52,453 nucleotides of DNA from Ruminococcaceae bacterium UBA2854 (GTDB taxonomy: Bacteria; Bacillota; Clostridia; Oscillospirales; Acutalibacteraceae): NCBI GenBank assembly GCA_002350765.1, contig DEFK01000027.1, positions 1 through 52,453 of the forward strand. Reading direction: 5' to 3'. Made by a program: the position numbers and the translations under genes. The notes beneath the pieces are model-generated. The model had not been told where the DNA came from, made no database searches, and saw nothing but the letters and a program-made list of their open reading frames with translations. Shown here one piece after another: positions 24,549 through 33,330 of the stretch (positions are counted from its first letter, which is position 1; every line of letters begins with the position of its first letter).

Positions 24549-24651
24549 CAAAATCACCTACTTACATAATATGAGAGGGACGAGATTTTTGCAAGTGATT
24601 ATTACTGGAAACTAAATTTTTCCATAGTATAAAAATTTTTTATATTGTCTA

Positions 24652-24681
24652 TTGCATACGCTTTAAAGTTTATGTTAGAAT
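24652..24681 (+). promoter_or_regulatory. Promoter of cytoplasmic GH13 gene
   Basis: TTGCAT (24652-24657), 18 bp, TAGAAT (24676-24681); AAGGAG ribosome site at 24721-24726. Confidence 0.6.
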
Positions 24682-24735
24682 AGATGATGTAGATGATATT
24701 GAAATGACGTGACATAAAAAAAGGAGATGAAAAGT

Positions 24736-26271
24736 ATGCCGAAATGGTTAAAAGACGCGATTTTCTACGAGATTTATCCCCAGAGCTTTTACGACAGCAA
24801 CGGTGACGGAATAGGGGATATACAGGGTATTATTAAAAAGCTGGATTATGTTAAACAGCTCGGCTGTAACGCTATATGGCTGAACCCTGTTTACGATTCT
24901 CCGTTTAAGGACGCGGGCTATGACGTAAGGAACTATAAGAAGGTAGCCGCGCGTTACGGTACCAACGAGGATATGGCGGAGCTTATTCAGGCTGTACATA
25001 AAAAGAAAATGAGAATTATTATGGATTTAGTTCCGGGGCATACGAGCGATACCCACCCCTGGTTCAAGCAGGCTAAACAGGCTAAGGAAAATAAATTCTC
25101 CAACAGGTATATATTTACCGATTGCGTATGGAACGCGCCTCCCGAGTACAGGATGATGTGCGGACTTTGCGAGCGTGACGGAAACTATATGGTTAATTAT
25201 TTCAGCAGCCAGCCCGCGTTGAACTACGGCTTTGCCGAAATAACCGATCCTAAATGGCAGCTCCCGATGGACCACCCCGACTGTCAGGCTACCGTTACCG
25301 CGCTAAAGGATATTATGAAATTCTGGCTCGATATGGGCGCTGACGGCTTCAGGGTCGATATGGCGGATTCTCTTGTTAAGAACGATACTACCAAAGAGCC
25401 TACCGCGACGATCTGGGCGGGAATACGAGAAATGCTCGATAACGAGTATCCTGACGCGGCGCTTGTCGCCGAATGGTGCAATCCTCCTGTCGCGATTAAT
25501 AAGGGCGGTTTCCACTGTGACTTTTATCTTGACCACCTCGGCAACGGCTACAACGCCTTGTTCAGAGGCGGAAGCTGGGGCGATAAGGCTTTCTTTAATA
25601 AAAACGGCGAGGGCAATATACGCGCGTTTGTTGACGAGTATGTTCCGAATTATGAGGCGACGAAGGATAACGGCTATATAAGCCTTATTACCTGTAACCA
25701 CGATACCCCGCGTATGACCGCTTACCTTGACGAGGAAGCGATTAAAATCGCGTACGCCACTATATTTACCTTACCCGGAGTTCCGTTCTTATACTACGGC
25801 GACGAAATCGGTATGCGTTATCTTAAAGACCTTACGAGCGTCGAGGGCGGCTACAGCCGTACAGGTTCGCGTTCTCCGATGCAGTGGTGTAAGGGTAAGA
25901 ACTTCGGCTTCTCGGAAAGCGATACGACCTATATCCCCGTAGACAGCGACGAAAAAGCGCCGACCGTAGAAAATCAGCGCCGTAAAAAGGGAAGTATCTA
26001 TAAGGTTGTAAAGGATATAATCAAGCTCAGGAAGAAGAACAAGGAGTTCTCCGCTGACGGAGAGTTCGAGGTTCTCTACGCCGAAGAAAATTCATTTCCG
26101 TTTGTGTATAAGCGCGGTAAGTACGTAGTGTTCGTAAACCCGCTCGACAGACTTGTGGATGTGAAATTTGAGATGGAGGTTAAATCCGAGCTATATAAAA
26201 TCGGCGAGTATGTCCAGTCGTGGGAGAAAATGACATTAAGCCCGCAAAGCTTTGTTATTGTAGAGGTTTAA
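24736..26271 (+). CDS. GH13 alpha-glucosidase / oligo-1,6-glucosidase type enzyme (cytoplasmic)
   Basis: 511 residues, no signal peptide, so it acts inside the cell on imported maltodextrins. The ATG at 24736 sits 9 nt after GGAG; the upstream ATG at 24727 touches the ribosome site. Barrel motifs: AIFYEIYPQSFYDSNGDGIG at the N-terminus, DLVPGHTS (region I), DGFRVDMADS (nucleophile Asp near 210), VAEWCNP (acid/base Glu near 246) and TCNHDTPRM (Asp near 322). C-terminal beta domain follows. QPALNYGFAEITDPKWQ resembles GH13_31-type enzymes, but exact linkage preference is open. Likely partner of the importer at 11.9-15.9 kb. Confidence 0.9.
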   Translation: MPKWLKDAIFYEIYPQSFYDSNGDGIGDIQGIIKKLDYVKQLGCNAIWLNPVYDSPFKDAGYDVRNYKKVAARYGTNEDMAELIQAVHKKKMRIIMDLVPGHTSDTHPWFKQAKQAKENKFSNRYIFTDCVWNAPPEYRMMCGLCERDGNYMVNYFSSQPALNYGFAEITDPKWQLPMDHPDCQATVTALKDIMKFWLDMGADGFRVDMADSLVKNDTTKEPTATIWAGIREMLDNEYPDAALVAEWCNPPVAINKGGFHCDFYLDHLGNGYNALFRGGSWGDKAFFNKNGEGNIRAFVDEYVPNYEATKDNGYISLITCNHDTPRMTAYLDEEAIKIAYATIFTLPGVPFLYYGDEIGMRYLKDLTSVEGGYSRTGSRSPMQWCKGKNFGFSESDTTYIPVDSDEKAPTVENQRRKKGSIYKVVKDIIKLRKKNKEFSADGEFEVLYAEENSFPFVYKRGKYVVFVNPLDRLVDVKFEMEVKSELYKIGEYVQSWEKMTLSPQSFVIVEV

Positions 26272-26285
26272 AAATGTAAAAATAT

Positions 26286-26317
26286 GGTCGGGAAGACATC
26301 GTCTTCCCGACCTTTTT
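26286..26317. terminator. Bidirectional terminator
   Basis: GGTCGGGAAGAC pairs perfectly with GTCTTCCCGACC and is followed by TTTTT. It lies between the converging GH13 and CotH-dockerin genes. Confidence 0.9.
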
Positions 26318-26318
26318 G

Positions 26319-28616
26319 CTATTTAAAACTGTTGATAATTTTTGCCGTGTACATCTGGATTATAGTCGCGTCACGTATTGAAACGGTGTTGTCGAAGTTT
26401 GTATCCGCGAGTTTAATCTGAGTGTTGTTAAGCGCGGCGTCGTTAACAAGATATTTTTGAATCAGCGTGGTATCTTTTACGTTGATATTTCCGTCCGCGT
26501 TTACGTCGCCGATTACCGCGTCGTTTCCGTAGCTGTCGGACGTAAATGAGAAAATCTCTTTGTAGGAGTTTTCCGACGCCTTTTGAGCGGGATAATAAAT
26601 CGCCGAATCGGCGGTTATCGCGATATCGTCCGTCTGGGAATAAATACCGCCGTCGTTAAAGATTACGTTAGCGTAGGTTTTTGGGAATACCGCTTTGTAT
26701 ATATCTACGCCGTCAGCGTTTTTGCCGACATATTGAGCGGGTTCTCCCGGCCAGTCGGCTTTCGGAGTACGGTTTGTCCAGGCGTAATAGCTTACGTTAT
26801 TCCAGTTCTTCGTGTTGGCGAAGTATATTGTGTAGGAATCCGACGGTGTATCGGGCTCTGTCGGAGTTGAGGGGTTAAACTGAGCGGTCATCCAGTCGGC
26901 TCTTGCCTGAGTCCAGTCCTTTAGGTAGTTTAGCTCGCCGCTGTAGTCGTCGGTGTAGCGCTTATTAAGACCTGCGTTATATCTCGAGCACAGCCACATA
27001 AAATCCCACATAACGTAGTTTAAGTAGCTCGCGCTCGAAATTGCGGACGCGTACTCGTCTATGCTCTTTAAGCTTCCGCTTGCGGGAGTTCTTCCAAGGA
27101 TAATGTTGATATTCGGCACGAATTTTTCGTTCCATATATCGGCGCAGAGCTGTTCGAAGTTCTTACCGCTTTCGGTAGCGCCCGAAAGCTTAAACGCCTG
27201 TCCTAACGGGTTAACGGTTTTTATCTTTTTGTTATAGGTATAGGTTGCGTTTCTCGTTACCCAGCCCTTGTAGTTACAGGTTGATTCTGTACAGCTTTCA
27301 CGCACACAGTCTACCGCGCCGAGGTCGGAGTCGCAATCCCAGATAGGAGCGGCGTAGAATTTATCCTCCTCCGCGTTATACGTAAAGTATGTGCTCGTAT
27401 AACCGCCGTCGCAGTTCTTTCCGAAATCCTGGAGCAGATATTGCGTCGCAAGGCTTTCTATATCACAGATTTTTTCCAAATCCGCAAGATTACCGCCATA
27501 TAAGGCGTTCTCGAATTCCTGATACTTATTCTTTATAAAGTTGTATTGCGCCTTCATCGTAGCGTCGGTTTCGTCGTAGCCCTCTAAATCGGGAGTTTTA
27601 AGAACAACGTGGTAGCCCTTGTCGGTTACGAAGTAAACGTCGCTCGCGTAGTTCCATACATCGACCTCAACAAGGAAGTTAAAGTCCGTATCTTTTTTAT
27701 CGGACTCGTCCTTTAGAGAAACGACAGAGTTTTTACCGAGGTCTATTTTCTGGCACGCGATATAACAGCCCCTGTATACGCCGTTGACGAAGAAGTCCAC
27801 GAAGCTCTGGCTCGGGGAGTAGGGGGAGCCTACTTCATTCGCGAGGTCGTACATAATCGAGTTTCTTATTAATGTAGAATCCTTCGCGTTTGAAACGAGC
27901 GAAAACTTTTTGTTTGTTGTATGTCCTATCGTAATAGTGTCGTTGAATTGAATGTTGAACGGCTTTTTGTCGGTATCGCGCCAGTTTGTATTACCTCTGC
28001 CTTTTATTTTCTTCAGCGTGGTATCTGAAACACCGTTTTCGCCTGTAACGGCGCAGTCGCTTCCCTTAACGGAATTTTCCTTATTCATAATCAGGAAGGA
28101 GTAGAGATCGGTATTCTGTACCGTACCCTCGGCGTCGGTATAGGAGTTCGTGGTATCGTTAACGTAGACTGAGGATTCGCTGTCGCTTTTATATACCTCG
28201 AGCGTGTAGGTTTTGGTAGGGGAGGTTACGGTAATCTGTTTTCCGCTTTCGTAGTCAACAACGGCGCTTGTATAGGAGGGAATGTTTAATTCTCCGACTT
28301 TTATTTCGGTTTCGTAGTTGTTGTATATTTCTACCTTAGAGTCGTCCGCGGTTTTAGGCAGGAAGAAATATCTTACGCCCTCTTTCGCGTTTATTCCCGA
28401 GTAGCCGTTATCCCATCTCTGCCAGGCGTTTGCGCTGTCGCCGCCTAGGGTAGCGTGCGCGTAAAGCGCGCCGTAGCTTTTGTCGGCGAATTTAGGATAA
28501 GCTTCGGGGTTAAGCGTAACTTCGTTTTCCTCGGCTAAAGCGATTACCGCCGAGCTAATAACCAAAACTGTTACCAGTAATAAAGAGAGCAGTTTTTTTG
28601 AGAATTTATGCTTCAT
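26319..28616 (-). CDS. Secreted CotH protein with CBM26-like starch-binding module and dockerin
   Basis: 765 residues from ATG 28616 (GGGAAAGG 9 nt upstream; an in-frame TTG is less likely). Signal peptide (1-29, ending ALAE), an N-terminal beta domain, then a CotH kinase-like domain with APIWDCDSDLGAV near 430. Residues about 597-690 (YTIYFANTKNWNNVSYYAW, WPGEPAQYVG, ANVIFNDGG) look like a family 25/26 starch-binding module. The last 65 residues form a type I dockerin: two calcium loops, DVNADGNINVKDTTLIQKYL and DTNFDNTVSIRDATIIQMYT, separated by a linker. It would dock to a cohesin scaffold; the cohesin-like protein at 8570 is a candidate. The function of CotH in such complexes is unknown. 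Confidence 0.9.
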   Translation of the reverse strand: MKHKFSKKLLSLLLVTVLVISSAVIALAEENEVTLNPEAYPKFADKSYGALYAHATLGGDSANAWQRWDNGYSGINAKEGVRYFFLPKTADDSKVEIYNNYETEIKVGELNIPSYTSAVVDYESGKQITVTSPTKTYTLEVYKSDSESSVYVNDTTNSYTDAEGTVQNTDLYSFLIMNKENSVKGSDCAVTGENGVSDTTLKKIKGRGNTNWRDTDKKPFNIQFNDTITIGHTTNKKFSLVSNAKDSTLIRNSIMYDLANEVGSPYSPSQSFVDFFVNGVYRGCYIACQKIDLGKNSVVSLKDESDKKDTDFNFLVEVDVWNYASDVYFVTDKGYHVVLKTPDLEGYDETDATMKAQYNFIKNKYQEFENALYGGNLADLEKICDIESLATQYLLQDFGKNCDGGYTSTYFTYNAEEDKFYAAPIWDCDSDLGAVDCVRESCTESTCNYKGWVTRNATYTYNKKIKTVNPLGQAFKLSGATESGKNFEQLCADIWNEKFVPNINIILGRTPASGSLKSIDEYASAISSASYLNYVMWDFMWLCSRYNAGLNKRYTDDYSGELNYLKDWTQARADWMTAQFNPSTPTEPDTPSDSYTIYFANTKNWNNVSYYAWTNRTPKADWPGEPAQYVGKNADGVDIYKAVFPKTYANVIFNDGGIYSQTDDIAITADSAIYYPAQKASENSYKEIFSFTSDSYGNDAVIGDVNADGNINVKDTTLIQKYLVNDAALNNTQIKLADTNFDNTVSIRDATIIQMYTAKIINSFK

Positions 28617-28664
28617 TTTTACCAACCTTTCCCGTTAAAATCAATTGTATAACTATCCATTTTA

Positions 28665-28693
28665 ATTATACTTTTTCCCGCGGGAAAATTCAA
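28665..28693 (-). promoter_or_regulatory. Promoter with palindromic operator for CotH-dockerin gene
   Basis: Minus strand TTGAAT (28688-28693), 17 bp, TATAAT (28665-28670). The whole spacer is filled by a perfect 16-bp palindrome, TTTTCCCGCGGGAAAA (28673-28688). A protein bound there would block RNA polymerase, so repression is the simplest reading (inference). Confidence 0.75.
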
Positions 28694-28715
28694 TCGTTGT
28701 TTATAATCTTTCACA

Positions 28716-28740
28716 AAAAAACGACCGCCTGCGCGGTCGC
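28716..28740 (-). terminator. CorA gene terminator
   Basis: CGACCGC-CTGC-GCGGTCG with a T7 run on the minus strand, 5 bp after the CorA stop. Confidence 0.85.
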
Positions 28741-28744
28741 TGTT

Positions 28745-29671
28745 TTAAAGCATATTTTTTCGTTTAAGTATAAACATCGTAACTATGCAGATAATCATAG
28801 TGGCGACGCAGACTATCGCGAAGCCGTGTACGGTTCCCGCGAACGGAAGCCATTTAAGGTTCATTCCGTAAATACCCGAGATAACCGTCGGGATCGCCAT
28901 AACGAGCGTTATCGAAGTGAGGTATTTCATTACGTTGTTAAGGCTGTTGTTCATAACCGCGGAGATAAGCTCACGGGTAGAGTCGATAATGTTACGGTAA
29001 ATAGTAGCCATCTCGATTGCCTGGTTATTCTCGATCATAACGTCCTCGATAAGCTCCTCGTCCTCGGGGAATTCGTTGATTCTCCTAAGACGCGTGATTA
29101 CCATATTGTTTGCTCTTAGCGATGTAGCGAAATATACGAGAGAAGCTTCGAGCTCATGCAGCGATACTATATCGTCGTCCTTAGTCTCCTGACCCGCTCT
29201 TTCCTCGATTTCGGTACGCGCCTTATCGATATTTCTAAGGTCGTAAAGGTAAAGACGCGAGATGCTGTAGAGGATATGATATACGAATCTCATTCGTTTT
29301 CTTGTGCTGAAATTACGCATCTTAAAACGAAGATTTTTTTCGAAAATATCGACTTCCTCGCGGCATATCGTGATAACCGAATCGTGAGTTACTATAACTC
29401 CGAGAGGGATTGTAGTATAGTACGGCTGGTCGTTGCGGATTTCGGTAATCGGAATATCGACGAGGATAAGAGTGTAATTGTCCTCGAACTCGATACGGGA
29501 GCTCTCCTCGTCATCCAGCGCGGCTACCAAATCGCTGTAGTCAATGCCGTAGTGGTCAACAATCTGCTGATTCTCCTCAGCGTCGGGCGCAGTCATTTTG
29601 ATCCAGACGTCCGGCTGTAACTCTTCAACTTCGTTAAGAACACCTTTTGTTGTTGTGTAGATATTCAGCAT
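28745..29671 (-). CDS. CorA-family divalent cation transporter
   Basis: 308 residues. A large N-terminal cytoplasmic alpha/beta funnel domain is followed by two C-terminal membrane helices (about 247-267 and 279-302). The signature YGMNLKWLPF carries the pore GMN motif after helix one. Family members move Mg2+, Co2+ or Ni2+; the metal cannot be told from the sequence. Single gene with its own promoter; no M-box riboswitch is seen in the short leader. Confidence 0.93.
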   Translation of the reverse strand: MLNIYTTTKGVLNEVEELQPDVWIKMTAPDAEENQQIVDHYGIDYSDLVAALDDEESSRIEFEDNYTLILVDIPITEIRNDQPYYTTIPLGVIVTHDSVITICREEVDIFEKNLRFKMRNFSTRKRMRFVYHILYSISRLYLYDLRNIDKARTEIEERAGQETKDDDIVSLHELEASLVYFATSLRANNMVITRLRRINEFPEDEELIEDVMIENNQAIEMATIYRNIIDSTRELISAVMNNSLNNVMKYLTSITLVMAIPTVISGIYGMNLKWLPFAGTVHGFAIVCVATMIICIVTMFILKRKNML

Positions 29672-29748
29672 TTTACCACCTCGCCTTGTATTGCTAAAGA
29701 AATTCCGATGTATTAATCGGATACTTAGTTATATTGTACATCATTTTT

Positions 29749-29777
29749 ATTATATAATCTATAGTCAAATTTGTTAA
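29749..29777 (-). promoter_or_regulatory. CorA gene promoter
   Basis: Minus strand TTAACA (29772-29777), 17 bp, TATAAT (29749-29754). Confidence 0.65.
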
Positions 29778-29894
29778 ATATAAAGAATTATAAAAGGTAT
29801 TTTTATTATTTTTTTACTCTCGGTATTCCCTAAGTCATTTTAACCAAAAAAATCACGCCGTTTTCGGCAAAAGGTACAAACTATCTTTATAATA

Positions 29895-29923
29895 TTGACA
29901 TCGTTACTTTTAAATAATATAAT
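29895..29923 (+). promoter_or_regulatory. Promoter of CapD/PglF-type gene
   Basis: TTGACA (29895-29900), 17 bp, TATAAT (29918-29923), followed by AAAAGGAGGG and the ATG at 29969. The rest of the divergent gap 29778-29894 holds nothing recognisable. Confidence 0.85.
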
Positions 29924-29968
29924 TATATGGATATAGGTAAATAAATAAGGGAAAAAGGAGGGTATGAA

Positions 29969-31840
29969 ATGTTCAGATTCACGTGGCGTAAATTGTTTTT
30001 GGCAATCACCGATGTGTTCTTTATTGTCATCGGCACGTTGCTTACGAATGTTATTTTTTCTTTCGCAATGCCGCAATATGAGTACCCGACAACAAGACTT
30101 TTCTATATTGTAGTAATAAATTCTATTCTTTGCTTTTTAGTACAATTTGCTTTAGGCTCGTACTCTAGAGCGTGGCGTGACTTTAAGCTTCGGGATTATT
30201 TATCCTGTGTACTGGGGTTATTCGCGGGACAGTTTATTTCCTACCTGATTTTTGTAGTGTTGGGAAAATCCGCGTCCAAGGTTTTCTTTACCGTGAACTT
30301 TATCGTTATTACGATATTGGTACTGGTTTTCAGGCTTATGTTTAAGAAAACCTTCCTTTTCCTTACCGTAGCGGGTAAACAATCAGGCGAACAGAGAACG
30401 CTTATTGTCGGCGCGGGAAAAGCCGCGAGAATGATTTTAAGCGAGATCGACGCCGCTAAATACGATAACGATAACCCCTCCGCGGGAATAGAGCCCGTAG
30501 GACTTGTAGACGATGATCCCGGGAAAATCCACGCGCGGATAAACGGAGTTAAGGTTTTAGGCACGACCAAGGAAATCCCCGAGATTGTGGACGAGCTCAG
30601 TATAGAACAGATTATTTTCGCTATTCCTTCCTGCGACGAAAAAGACCGTAAAAGGATTCTTGAAATATGCTCGCGGACAAAATGCCGTATTAAGGTTATT
30701 CCGTTTTTGGGGAATCTGCTTTTCGACGACGATCATACCGAGCTTATCGAGCAGGCTACCGATATTAAGATTGAGGACTTGCTCGGCAGAGAGCCTATAA
30801 CCTTCGATAAAAGCAATATAAAAGACCTTATAAAAGACAAGGTTTGTATGGTAACGGGCGGCGGCGGTTCCATAGGCTCCGAGCTTGTGCGCCAGATTGC
30901 TAAGTACAGCCCGAAGCAGGTTATAATCGTAGATATTTACGAGAATAACGCCTACGAGGTTCAGCAGGAGCTCCTTATGGAGCACGGCGATACACTTAAT
31001 GTCGAAACAATTATTTCGTCTGTACGTGACTACGATAAGATGGAGAAGATATTTAAGGAATTTCGTCCGAATCTTGTATTCCACGCGGCGGCTCATAAGC
31101 ACGTACCGCTTATGGAGGTCGTTCCCGAGGAAGCGGTTAAGAATAATATCTTCGGTACGTTTAACGTAGCTACCTTAGCCGAGCTATATAAAGCGGACAA
31201 GTTCGTTATGATTTCGACCGATAAAGCGGTTAACCCGACTAACGTAATGGGATGTACGAAGCGTGTTTGTGAAATGATTATCCAGTATAAGGCGCAGTAC
31301 AGTACCCATACAGAATTTGTTACCACGCGTTTCGGAAATGTTCTCGGCTCCAACGGTTCGGTAATCCCTCTGTTCAGACATCAGATCGAGAGCGGAAAGC
31401 CCGTAACCGTAACCCATCCCGATATCATAAGGTACTTTATGACTATACCCGAGGCTGTATCGCTCGTGCTTGAAGCGGGTTCAATGGCGTCGGGAGGCGA
31501 AATCTTCGTTCTCGATATGGGCGAGCCCGTTAAAATCGTAAGCCTCGCGGAAAACCTTATCCGTATGTACGGCAAGGTTCCGTATAAGGATGTAGAAATC
31601 AGGTTTACGGGATTACGTCCGGGTGAAAAGCTCTACGAGGAATTGCTTATGGACGAGGAAGGTCTTGAAAAAACCTCGAATAAGAAAATCTTTATCGGAA
31701 ACCAGATTAGTATTGAGCCGAAAGAGCTCCTGCGTCAGCTTGACGATATTGAAAAATACGCTAACAATAATGACAGCGAAAAGGTAGTAGAAAAGCTGGC
31801 GGAAATGGTTCCGACATTTAATCACAAAACGAATGAATAA
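29969..31840 (+). CDS. Membrane-bound nucleotide-sugar 4,6-dehydratase (CapD/PglF/FlaA1-like)
   Basis: 623 residues. Four N-terminal membrane helices (about 12-125), a CoA-binding-like Rossmann domain (about 140-280), then a full extended SDR domain. The SDR has cofactor motif VTGGGGSIGSELVRQI near 291, FHAAAHKHVPLMEV, and the active-site region STDKAVNPTNVMGCTKR, where Met replaces the usual Tyr as in UDP-GlcNAc C4,6-dehydratases of this type. It makes a UDP-4-keto-6-deoxy sugar for surface glycans. The ATG at 29969 has GGAGGG 6 nt upstream. A GT2 gene follows on the opposite strand. Confidence 0.93.
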   Translation: MFRFTWRKLFLAITDVFFIVIGTLLTNVIFSFAMPQYEYPTTRLFYIVVINSILCFLVQFALGSYSRAWRDFKLRDYLSCVLGLFAGQFISYLIFVVLGKSASKVFFTVNFIVITILVLVFRLMFKKTFLFLTVAGKQSGEQRTLIVGAGKAARMILSEIDAAKYDNDNPSAGIEPVGLVDDDPGKIHARINGVKVLGTTKEIPEIVDELSIEQIIFAIPSCDEKDRKRILEICSRTKCRIKVIPFLGNLLFDDDHTELIEQATDIKIEDLLGREPITFDKSNIKDLIKDKVCMVTGGGGSIGSELVRQIAKYSPKQVIIVDIYENNAYEVQQELLMEHGDTLNVETIISSVRDYDKMEKIFKEFRPNLVFHAAAHKHVPLMEVVPEEAVKNNIFGTFNVATLAELYKADKFVMISTDKAVNPTNVMGCTKRVCEMIIQYKAQYSTHTEFVTTRFGNVLGSNGSVIPLFRHQIESGKPVTVTHPDIIRYFMTIPEAVSLVLEAGSMASGGEIFVLDMGEPVKIVSLAENLIRMYGKVPYKDVEIRFTGLRPGEKLYEELLMDEEGLEKTSNKKIFIGNQISIEPKELLRQLDDIEKYANNNDSEKVVEKLAEMVPTFNHKTNE

Positions 31841-31845
31841 AATTA

Positions 31846-31871
31846 CGGGGTTGCTCGTCTGAGCAACCCCG
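31846..31871. terminator. Bidirectional terminator
   Basis: CGGGGTTGCTC-GTCT-GAGCAACCCCG between converging genes, followed by CTTTATT on the plus strand. Confidence 0.85.
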
Positions 31872-31882
31872 CTTTATTGTAT

Positions 31883-32833
31883 TTAGAACTCTTTGTAAAG
31901 TACTTCCTGGATAATGAACTTAGGTCTGTGCTTGCTTTCGAGGTAAATCTTTCCGATATACTCTCCGACAATTCCGAGCATTAAAAGCTGCATTCCGCCT
32001 AAACCCCAAAGCGATATGCTGAGGCTTGCCCAGCCGCTTATGGTGTTGCCGAGGAAGAATTGTACTATACAGTAAATTCCGATTATTATAGCTACGATAA
32101 ACGCGATAAAACCTAACACAAGCGAGATTCTCAGCGGCTTAACCGAGAACGAGGTTATTCCGTCGAACGCGAAAGCGAGCATTTTCTTCAGCGGGTATTT
32201 CGATTCTCCCGCAAGTCGCTCGTTACGCTTGTATTCGACTATCGCGCTCGGGTATCCGATTTGTGGAACGATTCCCCGTAAGAATACGTTAACCTCTCCG
32301 AACTCGAAAAGTCCCTCGACAGCGCGTTTGCTCATAAGGCGGTAATCCGCGTGGTTATCGACTATATCGACTCCGAGAGCCTTCATAAATTTATAGAAGC
32401 CCTGGGCGGTATTGCGTTTAAAGCCTGTATCGGTATCGCGGTTATTGCGGACGCCGTAAACTATATCGTTGCCCTCGTAGTATTTATCCACAAATCGGGG
32501 GATAGCGTTAATATCGTCCTGTAAATCCGCGTCCAGGGTTATAATCATATCGGCGTATTCCTTAGCTACGGAGAGTCCCGCGAGAAGCGCGTTCTGATGT
32601 CCCTTATTTCTCGAGAGATTTATTCCGACGAACATATCAATATTCGAGTGGTATTTTTCAATCAGCTTCCAGGTATTATCCTTACTTCCGTCGTTAACGA
32701 AAGCGATTTTACTTTCGGGAGCGATTTTTTTATTGATAATCATATCCGCCATAATTTTGTACAGGCGTTTAGAGGTTTCGGGAAGAACCTCCTCCTCATT
32801 GTAGCACGGAATTACGAGCCAAAGTTTATCCAT
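31883..32833 (-). CDS. Family 2 glycosyltransferase, polyprenyl-phosphate type
   Basis: 316 residues. GT-A domain with IPCYNEEEVLPETSKRL at the N-terminus, VNDGSKDNTW near 48, and the metal-binding DADLQDD near 100, followed by NHADYRLMSKRAVE. Two C-terminal membrane helices (about 232-257 and 268-290) match the GtrB/DPM1-like class, which loads a sugar onto undecaprenyl phosphate at the inner leaflet. It is first of a possible leftward unit with a small zinc-ribbon membrane protein upstream (20-bp gap). Sugar unknown. Confidence 0.92.
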   Translation of the reverse strand: MDKLWLVIPCYNEEEVLPETSKRLYKIMADMIINKKIAPESKIAFVNDGSKDNTWKLIEKYHSNIDMFVGINLSRNKGHQNALLAGLSVAKEYADMIITLDADLQDDINAIPRFVDKYYEGNDIVYGVRNNRDTDTGFKRNTAQGFYKFMKALGVDIVDNHADYRLMSKRAVEGLFEFGEVNVFLRGIVPQIGYPSAIVEYKRNERLAGESKYPLKKMLAFAFDGITSFSVKPLRISLVLGFIAFIVAIIIGIYCIVQFFLGNTISGWASLSISLWGLGGMQLLMLGIVGEYIGKIYLESKHRPKFIIQEVLYKEF

Positions 32834-32853
32834 TTTCTATACCTACCTTTATT

Positions 32854-33273
32854 TTATCGTATTGTTTTCTGAAATTGATATCCGCATTTAGGACAGCGGA
32901 TAGTGTGTTTACCCTTAACGTTTTTTACCCTTAGCTGAGCCTTACAGCTCGGGCATTTATAGTAACGGTGAGTTCTTCCGTCTCTGAACTTTTTATAGGT
33001 CAGAATAAAGAAGTCCTTAGCTTTTATATATATCGGTTTAAATAAATCGTTTTCTTTTCCGCGCTGATAGCAGTTTCTAGAAAGAGCCCTGAATATACAC
33101 AGCGCGAATAGCGCAAGCGATATTAGTTCAATTATCATCCTCGCGGGGAAGTTAAATACGAAGCGGGATATAATGCTGAGGATAATTGAAAGCGCGAGCA
33201 TAGTTCCGTTTAATTCATCGAAACCGTATCTTCCGCGCATAAAAGCCTGGATTTTATATAAGAAGTTATTCAT
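32854..33273 (-). CDS. Small membrane protein with C-terminal zinc ribbon
   Basis: 139 residues, not a named family I recognise. Two adjacent membrane segments (about 22-65), a basic linker, then a zinc ribbon with CPSCKAQLRV and RCPKCGYQF (CxxC-x17-CxxC) near 108-135. It has a good promoter of its own and the GT2 gene starts 20 bp after its stop, so the two are probably cotranscribed. Membrane zinc-ribbon proteins next to GT2 genes could help assembly of a surface polymer, but that is inference. Confidence 0.8.
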   Translation of the reverse strand: MNNFLYKIQAFMRGRYGFDELNGTMLALSIILSIISRFVFNFPARMIIELISLALFALCIFRALSRNCYQRGKENDLFKPIYIKAKDFFILTYKKFRDGRTHRYYKCPSCKAQLRVKNVKGKHTIRCPKCGYQFQKTIR

Positions 33274-33291
33274 TTAATCATCTCCGAGTAT

Positions 33292-33320
33292 ATAATACCT
33301 TTTATACAGAGAAATTTCAA
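33292..33320 (-). promoter_or_regulatory. Promoter of zinc-ribbon/GT2 unit
   Basis: Minus strand TTGAAA (33315-33320), 17 bp, TATTAT (33292-33297), just after the stop of the truncated LTA-synthase-like gene. Confidence 0.7.
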
Positions 33321-33330
33321 TGTACAATTT

